Shown one piece after another: positions 54,880-62,447 of a stretch of DNA of 64,000 nucleotides. A program made the translations under genes and the position numbers. This stretch comes from Pandoraea horticolens (GTDB lineage Bacteria > Pseudomonadota > Gammaproteobacteria > Burkholderiales > Burkholderiaceae). Position 1 is the stretch's first letter. Every line of letters starts with the position of its first letter. The notes beneath the pieces were generated by a model. It searched no databases. It saw only the letters and a program-made list of their open reading frames with translations, and was not told the DNA's origin. The stretch lies in the NCBI RefSeq assembly GCF_902459555.1, contig NZ_CABPSM010000011.1, forward strand, positions 174,777 to 238,776, written 5' to 3'.

Positions 54880-54911
54880 TCCGGACGGCGATAAACCGTC
54901 CGGATTTTTTT
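54880..54911 (+). terminator. Intrinsic terminator of the FAD oxidase gene
   Basis: Stem TCCGGACGG / CCGTCCGGA (9 bp) with loop CGATAAA, followed by seven T. It lies 45 bp after the oxidase stop codon and is the cleanest Rho-independent terminator in the window. Confidence 0.9.
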
Positions 54912-55075
54912 ACTGACCCTAGTCAGTCAACGTCGCAACAGTCGCGAATCGGTGGCGAGTTGCCCCGAAAAGCTCGCGAGGATCGACAGCGCCAGACATC
55001 CGTCATTCGGGCTCGATCTGGTGCCGCTCGCGACCTTTCCCGCGTGCGGTAAACGCAAAGATGTCCGGTACCCGA

Positions 55076-55459
55076 TTATTTCGGCTGGGCGCCCAGCGCC
55101 AGGTTCATGTGCGTTTCTGCTAACGGAATTACGCCACCGGGCTGGAACGTCACGATGTTCACATGCATGTCGTGACGCATATCCTGAATGTCGACGAAGC
55201 GCGCAGTACTCTCGCCGTGATTGCGCAGCTGCCAATCGGTAGCGGGCGGAATGAATGCGTAGCCGCCTGGGGGCAGCTTGTTGGCGTGTCCCTCGATCGT
55301 CACCCAGAGACGCGTGTTGTCCTAGAGCGGGAGGTGGTTCGTGACGATGTCTCGCATCACACCCTTCGGAATGACGGCGTATGCTTCGGTGAACGTCGCG
55401 CGGCCGGTGAGACGTTCCGTTGGCCCGGATGCTCGCCGTGAGGTGCTAGCGCGCGTCAT
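55076..55459 (-). pseudogene. allE: Ureidoglycine aminohydrolase (allE) pseudogene
   Basis: The frame from ATG 55459 reads LTGRATFTEAYAVIPKGVMRDIVT, then LPL-stop-DNTRLWV where intact AllE has a Trp (TGG to TAG). It then jumps to TIEGHANKLPPGGYAFIPP and QLRNHGESTARF, jumps again to VDIQDMRHDMHVNIVTFQPGGVIPLAETH, and ends early. About 40 residues are missing at each jump and the C-terminal cupin is lost. Intact AllE, a cupin protein, hydrolyses (S)-ureidoglycine in allantoin breakdown. The first ATG overlaps the stop of the AidA/PixA-like gene (ATGA). Confidence 0.85.
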
Positions 55460-55980
55460 GGCACGACCACCGGCAGCGGCCAGCGAAACCGGCCGAGGAC
55501 GTTGGCGTCGCGGTCCGTGACGATGGCCTCGACGTTCAACTCGGCCGTACCACCCGCTACGACATCGGCCTGCCAGAAGGCATCCGGTGCCTCGCGAGCG
55601 ACAGGCTCCTGCGGGGCGCCAGACTGCGGCGCATAGCGCGTAGCGTGCTCATCGACATGCATTTCCAGACCGCCCAGTGTCGACTCGTCATCAACGCAGA
55701 GCTGGAGCAGCACGGCGTGTTCGCCACGCATGGAAAGTGACGTCCAGCGCAGCCGGAGGCGGTCACCGGCACGGACATCGATGGGCCACGGCGCTGCGCA
55801 AACGCCATGAAGCGCATCGCTGTCCGGCGCGAGTCCGTAGCAACCGTCGCCTTCGATATCCACGGGGTTGTGCGCCGCGTCGGGGTACCGGTCGAGCAGC
55901 ATTACCGCATCGATGACAAGCAAAACATCGGCGATGGCGCGGGTTTCACTACCGGCGCTGGAGGTGCGTGCATCGGACAT
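55456..55980 (-). CDS. AidA/PixA family inclusion-body-type protein, paralogue 2
   Basis: 174 residues. Segments ADVLLVIDAVMLLDRYPDAA at the start and ELNVEAIVTDRDANVLGRFRWPLPVVV at the end align with the neighbouring paralogue and with the AidA/PixA family. Members form cytoplasmic inclusions (PixA) or are quorum-sensing-controlled proteins of unknown biochemical role (AidA). It follows paralogue 1 at 95 bp and has an AAGGAA ribosome site. More diverged than its neighbour. Confidence 0.75.
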   Translation of the reverse strand: MSDARTSSAGSETRAIADVLLVIDAVMLLDRYPDAAHNPVDIEGDGCYGLAPDSDALHGVCAAPWPIDVRAGDRLRLRWTSLSMRGEHAVLLQLCVDDESTLGGLEMHVDEHATRYAPQSGAPQEPVAREAPDAFWQADVVAGGTAELNVEAIVTDRDANVLGRFRWPLPVVVP

Positions 55981-56075
55981 GGGAATTCCTTGCCGTGAGC
56001 TGTCGTTGCGTTACCGCGATCCGGCACCCTGCGTTGCGGTGTTCCTGCGGGAAACGGATCGCGGCCCGGCCTGGG

Positions 56076-56579
56076 TCAGTTGTTGCGGATGGTGATGAAC
56101 GGATCCCACTGGTAGCAGCCGCACAGATTGCCGCTGCGGTCGAGGATCATGAACTGGAAGTGATAGGTCACGCGCCCGGTCTTGAGCGTTTCGCAGGACC
56201 AGAAGTAGTTCGAGCACTTTTGCTTCTTCGGCTTGGTCGGGTCCGGCGGATTCGGCACGGGCAAGGTGACTTCGGCCTCACGCGGCGAGGGCGGCGAGAT
56301 CAGCTCATTGCCCTGATTGCCGACGAACTTGTAGAAGATGCACGATTGCTCGAAGCCCAGTGAGAGCGAGCTTTCGCGCCACCGGATGACGTCCCCGACG
56401 GTGGCCGCGATATCCAGCTCGCCGCCAGCCTGTCCGCTAACCACGTTGTTTTGCGTCACGATCATGAAGACGTGCTTGAAGTCGATGAGCGGTGGATTCG
56501 CCATGCTGGAGTTCTTGCCGTACCGGTCGACAATCGTCTTGGTGTCGATGCTCACCAGTACATCGGTAATTTCTGACAT
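56076..56579 (-). CDS. AidA/PixA family inclusion-body-type protein, paralogue 1
   Basis: 167 residues from ATG 56579, with GGAG upstream. The hallmark start EITDVLVSIDTKTIVDRYG, the segment GGELDIAATVGDVIRWRESSLS and the C-terminal YHFQFMILDRSGNLCGCYQWDPFITI belong to the AidA/PixA family. First of a two-gene set with paralogue 2. In Ralstonia and Burkholderia such genes are strongly regulated by quorum sensing. No luxR gene or perfect lux box is near; a dyad TGTCA-N6-TGACA lies at 56735-56750. Confidence 0.85.
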   Translation of the reverse strand: MSEITDVLVSIDTKTIVDRYGKNSSMANPPLIDFKHVFMIVTQNNVVSGQAGGELDIAATVGDVIRWRESSLSLGFEQSCIFYKFVGNQGNELISPPSPREAEVTLPVPNPPDPTKPKKQKCSNYFWSCETLKTGRVTYHFQFMILDRSGNLCGCYQWDPFITIRNN

Positions 56580-57016
56580 GTGTTTCTCCACGAAAGACTG
56601 AGTTGAATGCCGTCGATCTCGTGCGACGACGGCTTCGAAGGCAGCGGCTTGCCAGCCGCGCGCGAAACGCCGGAGCGCGTTCCACCGATGGAGCGTAGAA
56701 AGGGGACCGTCGATGTTCAACCACCCGAGGGGGGTGTCAGATAAGTGACATCGGCGCGCCAACCGGCACCGCGACTGACGTTGGCGCTGCGGACGTACGT
56801 TCACCAATCGAGGAATTGGAGCGCAACAACTAAAAAGCAACCCGTGCGTGCATGCGTGGGTATAGGCTGCGTCACCGTTATCGAGGTGCCGGCCGCGCTT
56901 GAGGCGAAGTCGCTGCCGTTGCGCATGTGGGCCTTAGGGAACCGACGCGCTTGCACGGCATCCCCCTTGCGTGGCATGATGAAACATCAAATGTTACGTA
57001 AGAGCGGAGTCAAGCC
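56580..57016. other. 437-bp divergent control region
   Basis: Between the AidA/PixA pair (minus) and a methyltransferase gene (plus). No gene is visible. It contains the dyad TGTCA-GATAAG-TGACA at 56735-56750, about 155 bp upstream of paralogue 1; the rest shows no repeat or hairpin with a T-run. Confidence 0.55.
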
Positions 57017-57709
57017 ATGCAGCAAGACACGATAGCGATGTTCGACCAGCACGCGGCGACGTACGACCAGACGTGGCAAGCGCTGGCACCATTGCGCGAG
57101 GCGCTGCATCTGGTGCTCGACAGCGTCTTTGCGCCGTTGCCGGAAGCGGCCAATGTGCTGTGCGTCGGGGCGGGCACCGGGGCGGAGATTCTGTCGCTCG
57201 CCGAGCGCCATCCCGGTTGGCGCTTTACCGCAGTGGAGCCGTCCGGGCCGATGCTCGACGTCTTCCGTGGCAAGGCCGAGGCGGAAGGTGTCGCGTCGCG
57301 TTGCGTCTTTCATCAGGGGTATCTGGATTCGCTGCCGGACGCTGCGCCATTCGACGCAGCGACGGCGATTCTCGTCTCCCAGTTCGTCACCGATCCTGTG
57401 GCGCGTCGGGGGTTCTTCCGCGACATAGCGCAGCGGTTGCGTCCGGGCGGCTATCTCGCGAGCGCCGATCTGGCTTGCGAGATGACATCGAACGCCGGAA
57501 GCCGGTTGCTCGACGTCTGGTTCGATATGGTGTCGGTAAGCCCGGAGGCACGCGAGCGTGCGCAGGCGATCTACGGCTCGCAGGTTGCGGTGGTACCGCC
57601 CGAGGCGGTGAGCGAGATCATCCGGGAGGGCGGTTTCGACGGGCCGGTGCGATTTTTCCAGGGCGGCCTCATTCACGCCTGGTTCGCGCGTCAGGCGCTC
57701 GACAGTTGA
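57017..57709 (+). CDS. Class I SAM-dependent methyltransferase
   Basis: 230 residues. SAM motif VLCVGAGTGAEILSL (near 46-60), then WRFTAVEPSGPMLD with the acidic ribose-binding residue, and RLRPGGYLASADL. The N-terminal DQHAATYDQTW resembles UbiE-like small-molecule methyltransferases. Start has GGAG 8 bases ahead. It is followed at 7 bp by an Rrf2 regulator, suggesting a two-gene operon controlled by that regulator. Substrate unknown. Confidence 0.85.
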   Translation: MQQDTIAMFDQHAATYDQTWQALAPLREALHLVLDSVFAPLPEAANVLCVGAGTGAEILSLAERHPGWRFTAVEPSGPMLDVFRGKAEAEGVASRCVFHQGYLDSLPDAAPFDAATAILVSQFVTDPVARRGFFRDIAQRLRPGGYLASADLACEMTSNAGSRLLDVWFDMVSVSPEARERAQAIYGSQVAVVPPEAVSEIIREGGFDGPVRFFQGGLIHAWFARQALDS

Positions 57710-57716
57710 GACGGCG

Positions 57717-58160
57717 ATGAGAAGCGATAGCCGACTTTCGCGCATGTTGCACGTGCTGCTGCACATGGCGCGGCACGACGCGCCGTTCACCTCCGAGCAA
57801 CTGGCGCAGATGCTGCGCACGAATCCCGTGGTGGTCAGACGCACCATGGCGGGGCTGCGCGAGGCGGGCTATGTGCGCTCCGGCAAAGGGCACGGTGGTG
57901 GCTGGTCCATCGCCTGCGATTTGCGCAACGTAACCCTGCTCGATATCCATCGCGCTGTTGGCGGACCGCACATCTTCGCGATCGGGGTAGAGAGCGACAA
58001 TCCGGAGTGCGCCGTCGAGCGCGCGGTGAATGCGGCACTCGATGGCGCGTTGCGCGAGGCGGAATCCATCCTCATCGCGCGGCTTGGGGCGATCTCGCTG
58101 GCCGACCTTGCGCAGAACTTCGATGTGCTCTGCCGGCAGTACGAGTCGTCGCGCCACTGA
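57717..58160 (+). CDS. Rrf2 family transcriptional regulator
   Basis: 147 residues. Winged HTH near 10-65 (FTSEQLAQMLRTNPVVVRRTMAGLREAGYV, in part; GKGHGGGWSIA). The three-Cys iron-sulfur site of IscR/NsrR is absent: only a single Cys near CAVERAV is present. It therefore falls with YwnA-like members that sense ligands differently. Its stop codon directly abuts the stop of the convergent redoxin gene. Confidence 0.88.
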   Translation: MRSDSRLSRMLHVLLHMARHDAPFTSEQLAQMLRTNPVVVRRTMAGLREAGYVRSGKGHGGGWSIACDLRNVTLLDIHRAVGGPHIFAIGVESDNPECAVERAVNAALDGALREAESILIARLGAISLADLAQNFDVLCRQYESSRH

Positions 58161-58688
58161 TCATTGCGCGGCCGAGAGCTGCGCCTTGATCGCGGCCTCG
58201 GTCTGGTCGTAATCGCCTTCACCGAAATGCGTGTAGACAATCTTCCCTGACTTGTCGACCAGATAGAACGCGGGCCAGTACAGGTTATCGTAGGCTTTCC
58301 ACGTGGCGTAGCGGTTGTCCTGCGCGACCGGGTAGGTGATGCCGAAGCGCCGGATGGCATCGCGGACATTGCCGGTATCGCGCTCGAACGCATACTCGGG
58401 CGTGTGCACGCCAACCACCACCAGCCCCTGATCCTTGTACTTCTTGTACCACTGCTGGACATATGGCAGCGTGTGGATACAGTTGATGCACGAGTACGTC
58501 CAGAAATCGACCAGCACGACCTTGCCGCGCAGTTGTTGGAGCGTGAGCGGCTGGCTGTTCAGCCAGTTGTCCACGCCCGTGAATTCCGGTGCCGCCCCTC
58601 CGGTCATCGGACGCGCCTGCGACGGGGCACAGGCGGCAAGGCCGGTGAGGGTAAGGGCGACGAAGGCACTTCTGAGCAGCGTCAGCAT
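58161..58688 (-). CDS. Thioredoxin-like lipoprotein (TlpA/redoxin family)
   Basis: 175 residues. N-terminal lipobox LAAC at Cys20, so membrane-anchored in the periplasm. The redox motif is Cys67-x-x-Cys70 (YSCINCIH), within VVLVDFWTYSCINC, as in the DipZ/TlpA-like branch. Expected to reduce or oxidise envelope thiols. ATG has a GGAG site. Convergent with the Rrf2 gene, no partner beside it. Confidence 0.86.
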   Translation of the reverse strand: MLTLLRSAFVALTLTGLAACAPSQARPMTGGAAPEFTGVDNWLNSQPLTLQQLRGKVVLVDFWTYSCINCIHTLPYVQQWYKKYKDQGLVVVGVHTPEYAFERDTGNVRDAIRRFGITYPVAQDNRYATWKAYDNLYWPAFYLVDKSGKIVYTHFGEGDYDQTEAAIKAQLSAAQ

Positions 58689-58906
58689 GGCGGTTTCTCC
58701 TGAGAGCGGTGCAACGGTTTTGGATGAGTCGGTAGCCGTATTTCACCGCCGGGGCGTATCTGCCATGTGTTCGCCGATGCCCATTTCGGCAATGTCGTGT
58801 ATCCAGACAACCGCCAGATACACGGTGATACAAACGACGGCGGCGATTGGTCTATAAAGCACTCAGCGATCGCGCCGCCGGCGCGGGCACACAGGGGAGT
58901 TGCGAA

Positions 58907-59278
58907 ATGTCGTCCGAATGGTTGCGAGGGTCCTGCCACTGCGGGGCCGTCCGATTCGAAGTCCAGACGCCGGTCGAGCCGGCCGCCCGCTGCAATTGCA
59001 GTCTCTGCCGGCGCAAGGGGGCTTTGATGACACCTGCCTTTCCCGAGGCCAACCTGCATATCCTGTCGGGTGCCGAGGATCTGACGTGCTACCAGTTCAA
59101 TACTCGCGTTGCCCGTCATTACTTTTGCAGGCATTGCGGTATCTACCCATTCCACGCGTCGCGCACTGCACCCGGCATGTGGCGGGCGAACATCGGCTGT
59201 CTGGAGTGCGTCGATCCCTACGCGCTGGACGCGTCGGTGGCCGACGGGCGGACGCTCTCCGTGGTGGAGGACGCATGA
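58907..59278 (+). CDS. GFA/CENP-V family zinc-binding protein
   Basis: 123 residues of the glutathione-dependent formaldehyde-activating (GFA) family. Cys pairs: Cys10-x-Cys12 (CHCGAVRFE), Cys29-x-Cys31-xx-Cys34 and Cys74-xx-Cys77 (FCRHCGIYPF), the full zinc set. The family name implies formaldehyde-glutathione chemistry but most members are uncharacterised. ATG 58907 follows AGGGGAG. A small frame overlaps its stop. Confidence 0.85.
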   Translation: MSSEWLRGSCHCGAVRFEVQTPVEPAARCNCSLCRRKGALMTPAFPEANLHILSGAEDLTCYQFNTRVARHYFCRHCGIYPFHASRTAPGMWRANIGCLECVDPYALDASVADGRTLSVVEDA

Positions 59279-59466
59279 GACGTCTGCTCAGTCTGATCGC
59301 CTTTCTGGCAGGTGGCTTCAGCACCGAAGTCGTCCGTCCGCTGCAATGCGATCTCGCGCCGGCCAGCCGCCGGACGATGCCGGCAACGGCGCGTTCGCGG
59401 TGTCGCACCGGCCTGGCTTTGTCCGGCGGTGACGAGGGCCGCCGGATTCAACCGTCATCGCTATAA
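59275..59466 (+). CDS. Small hypothetical protein overlapping the GFA gene
   Basis: 63-residue frame starting with ATGA overlap on the GFA stop and GGAGG 4 bases ahead, a good setting for coupled translation. A hydrophobic N-terminus (RRLLSLIAFLAGG) is followed by an Arg-rich, unconserved tail. No family recognised; the response regulator gene begins 8 bp later. It may be only a chance frame. Confidence 0.3.
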   Translation: MRRLLSLIAFLAGGFSTEVVRPLQCDLAPASRRTMPATARSRCRTGLALSGGDEGRRIQPSSL

Positions 59467-59474
59467 TCGCCCGC

Positions 59475-60215
59475 ATGGAAAAGATCGATCATGTGTTGAT
59501 CGTCGACGACGATCGCGGTATTCGGGAACTGCTGGCCGAATATCTCGAAAAGAACGGCATGCGCGTGAGCGTTGCCGCGAACGGGCGTGAGATGCGGGCG
59601 GTGCTGGCCGACGGTCCACCGGACCTGATCGTGCTCGACCTGATGCTGCCCGGCGAAGACGGCCTCGTGTTGTGCCGCGAGCTGCGCGCGGGCAAGTTCA
59701 AGGCGGTGCCGGTGCTGATGCTCACCGCGCGCAGCGAAGAGACCGACCGTATCGTCGGGCTGGAGATGGGCGCAGACGATTACCTCGCCAAGCCGTTCGC
59801 TGTGCGCGAATTGCTCGCTCGCATCAAGTCCGTGCTACGCCGCACCCGCATGCTTCCGCCGGGGATGCAGATTACCGAGACGGCCGAGATCCTGGGCTTT
59901 GGCGAATGGCAGCTCGATACGACAGCCCGGCATCTGCTCGACACCGAAGGCACACAGGTGGCGCTCAGCGGTGCGGAATACCGGTTGCTGCGTGTGCTGC
60001 TCGATCACCCGCAACGGGTGCTTACGCGAGACCAGTTGCTCAACCTCACGCAAGGGCGGCAGGCCGACGCTTTCGACCGCTCCATCGATCTGCTCATCAG
60101 TCGCTTGCGTCAGCGTTTGCGCGATGGCGCGCGTGAGCCCCGCTATATTAAGACGCTGCGCAACGAAGGCTACGTGTTTTGCGCGGCGGTCACTGTGGTC
60201 GCCGCTCCCGAATGA
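59475..60215 (+). CDS. OmpR family response regulator
   Basis: 246 residues. Receiver domain with acidic pocket Asp11-Asp12, phosphoacceptor Asp55 (VLDLMLPG), MLTARSEE and KPF; C-terminal winged HTH (LLRVLLDHPQRVLTRDQLL; RSIDLLISRLRQRL). The stop overlaps the sensor kinase start (ATGA). Regulated targets are not evident. Confidence 0.93.
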   Translation: MEKIDHVLIVDDDRGIRELLAEYLEKNGMRVSVAANGREMRAVLADGPPDLIVLDLMLPGEDGLVLCRELRAGKFKAVPVLMLTARSEETDRIVGLEMGADDYLAKPFAVRELLARIKSVLRRTRMLPPGMQITETAEILGFGEWQLDTTARHLLDTEGTQVALSGAEYRLLRVLLDHPQRVLTRDQLLNLTQGRQADAFDRSIDLLISRLRQRLRDGAREPRYIKTLRNEGYVFCAAVTVVAAPE

Positions 60216-61549
60216 CACCGTCTTCGATGCCGTCCCCGGCGCTTCGCCGGCCTCGCTTGCTCTGGCCGCGCTCGCTCTTCGCGCGACTCGCCCTCATCCT
60301 GTTTGTCGGGCTGGCGCTTGCACAGGCGCTTTCGTTCTGGCTCACGATGACCGAACGCAATCGCGTGACGTCGAACATGATGAGCATCTACATCGAGAGC
60401 GAGGTCGCCAGCTCGGTCGCGTTGCTCGACCATCTGCCGCCAGCCGAGCGGGCACAGTGGCTGCCTCGTCTGGCGCGGCGCAGCTATCGTTTCGAACTGG
60501 GGGACGGGGTGCGCGGCGGCAAGTCCGACGCAGGACTCGCCGTACAGGTCGCCCGCGTGATTCAGGACGCCATTGGCGTGTCGTATCCGTTGACGGTGAA
60601 CAGCGTGCCCAACGATCCAGACCGGCTTCAGGTGCACCTGCGCCTTACCGATGGCTCGCCACTCACCATCGACGTCTTTCCGACACCGACACTCCCGCTT
60701 TCCGGTTGGCTGCCGGCCGTGCTGATATTGCAATTGGTGGTGATCGCCGGTTGCTGCTGGCTGGCCGTGCGTGTGGCGACGCGTCCGTTGAACGCGCTGG
60801 CGAATGCGGCCGATACCCTTGGCCCGGATCTGCGCGCCGAGCGTCTGAATGAAGACGGCCCGTCCGAAGTCGCGCGGGCGGCCCGCGCATTCAACGCCAT
60901 GCAGGACCGCATCGGCGATTACATGACCGAGCGCATGCAGATTCTTGCCGCGATTTCGCACGACCTGCAAACGCCGATCACGCGGATGCGCCTGCGGGTC
61001 GATACGATGGACGACGAGACATCGGCGGTGCGCCTGCAACAGGATCTGCGCGAGATGGAATCGCTCGTCACGGAAGGGGTGACGTATGCGCGCACGCTGC
61101 ACGGCGCGTCTGAAGCGCCATGCAAGGTCGATCTCGATGCGTTGCTCGACAGCCTGGTGTGCGACTACGCCGACGCGGGCTCGCCCGTCACGCTCGAGGG
61201 GCAGGTTGGTCATCCCATCGTGACGCGTCCTCAGGCATTGCGGCGCATTGTCGGCAATCTCGTCGACAACGCGCTCAAGTACGGCAATGAAGCGCAGTTG
61301 GCCGTGACTCGAAGCGTGAACGGTATCGACGTGGTGGTGAGCGATCGCGGGCCGGGTATTCCGGACGACATGCTCGATGCGGTCTTCGCGCCGTTCGTGC
61401 GTCTGGAGACGTCGCGCAATCGCCACACCGGCGGCACCGGGCTGGGGCTCGCCATCGCCCGTCAGCTTGCGCAGACCATGGACGCCAAGCTGACGCTGCG
61501 CAATCGTGAGGGCGGTGGCCTGGAGGCGCGTCTTTCACTCAGGGCATGA
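60212..61549 (+). CDS. Sensor histidine kinase
   Basis: 445 residues. Helix 1 near 22-44, a periplasmic sensor region of about 115 residues, helix 2 near 166-187, HAMP (to about 240), phosphoacceptor His250 (ISHDLQTP), N box (GNLVDNALKYG) and G boxes (DRGPGIP; GTGLGLAIARQL). Partner of the overlapping OmpR-type regulator. The sensor domain has no recognisable ligand motif. Confidence 0.93.
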   Translation: MTPSSMPSPALRRPRLLWPRSLFARLALILFVGLALAQALSFWLTMTERNRVTSNMMSIYIESEVASSVALLDHLPPAERAQWLPRLARRSYRFELGDGVRGGKSDAGLAVQVARVIQDAIGVSYPLTVNSVPNDPDRLQVHLRLTDGSPLTIDVFPTPTLPLSGWLPAVLILQLVVIAGCCWLAVRVATRPLNALANAADTLGPDLRAERLNEDGPSEVARAARAFNAMQDRIGDYMTERMQILAAISHDLQTPITRMRLRVDTMDDETSAVRLQQDLREMESLVTEGVTYARTLHGASEAPCKVDLDALLDSLVCDYADAGSPVTLEGQVGHPIVTRPQALRRIVGNLVDNALKYGNEAQLAVTRSVNGIDVVVSDRGPGIPDDMLDAVFAPFVRLETSRNRHTGGTGLGLAIARQLAQTMDAKLTLRNREGGGLEARLSLRA

Positions 61550-61635
61550 GATGCGGCGCTACGCGCGCCACGATAAGTCCCGAGCGGTAATAGAAAATGG
61601 TGGGTTCCGGCACTCGCAGGTGCCGGGCGTCTTGC

Positions 61636-62055
61636 TCAGACCAGGGTAATCGTCACACCGATATTGCCGCGCGTCACCTTCGAGTACGGGCAAGTGGCAT
61701 GTGCCGTATCGACAAGACGTTGCGCCACATCGCGCGGCACGCCGGGCAGATTCACGAACAGACGCGCCTGCAACGCGTAGCCTTCGCCCAGGCGGCCGAG
61801 GTCGACCTCGGCGTCGACCGACAGATCCTTCGGCAGTGCGACCTTGCTCGCATGTGCGGCGAGGCTCATGGCGCCAATGAAGCAGGCGGACCAACCGGCG
61901 GCGAACAGTTGCTCGGGGTTCGTTCCTGCGCCGCTGGTGCCGGGCGAGGAGAGCGCGATGTCGAGACGGCCGTCGCTGCTACGCGCGGTGCCGTCACGGC
62001 CGCCGGAAGTCGTGTGGGTGCGGCCAGTGTAGAGAACTTTGTCGAGTTGGGTCAT
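61636..62055 (-). CDS. ohr: Organic hydroperoxide resistance protein (Ohr)
   Basis: 139-residue thiol peroxidase of the Ohr/OsmC family that reduces organic hydroperoxides. Peroxidatic Cys58 (SACFIGAM) and resolving Cys122 (ATCPYSKVTRGN) are both present, and the length and TNPEQLFAAGWSACF core favour Ohr over OsmC. No OhrR regulator is adjacent. Upstream 230 bp to the YciI relic show no clear operator. Confidence 0.9.
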   Translation of the reverse strand: MTQLDKVLYTGRTHTTSGGRDGTARSSDGRLDIALSSPGTSGAGTNPEQLFAAGWSACFIGAMSLAAHASKVALPKDLSVDAEVDLGRLGEGYALQARLFVNLPGVPRDVAQRLVDTAHATCPYSKVTRGNIGVTITLV

Positions 62056-62285
62056 GGGGTGCCTCTGTCAATTGGGGGCGCCGTTTGCCGGCGCGAACCG
62101 ATGGCCGTGCCGGGGAAGTCCGGCGTGTTCGGCATCGACTTCCTGCATTGAACCGGGCAGACGTATCGCGTGTGTGTCCGGTTCGCGCCCGGTCGTAACA
62201 GGGGTTGTCCTGCATCCGCCCGGATACATTGAGAGACAAACGCGACCCGCGCATGCAGTGGGAGAGGCAGGCTGCGGGAGCAGGA

Positions 62286-62447
62286 TCAGAGCAGATCGGT
62301 GATTTGCGGATGGAAGGGGTCTTGCGCGAGGATCGTGTCGAGTTCGTCGCGCGAGACCTTGCCCGACACGATGATGACGCCGCCATTGCGGGGCTGTTTC
62401 GGCCCCGACGCAATGAACAGACCGCGTTCGTACTGCGCGGCTATCGT
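62286..62447 (-). pseudogene. YciI family protein fragment
   Basis: A 53-residue stretch reads AAQYERGLFIASGPKQPRNGG, then VIIVSGKVSRDELDTILAQDPFHPQI and stops. This is the central and later part of a YciI-like (YCII) protein. No start codon exists in frame before it and about 35 N-terminal residues are missing, as is the VIEF-type C-terminus. Its 5' part overlaps the end of the FAD oxidoreductase gene in another frame. A truncated remnant. Confidence 0.75.

Noticed and set aside
54936..55075. Possible further pseudogene on the minus strand after the allE relic (reading ...ILASFSGQLATDSRLLRR)
   Set aside because: Only a short stretch with no match I can name; too weak to report.
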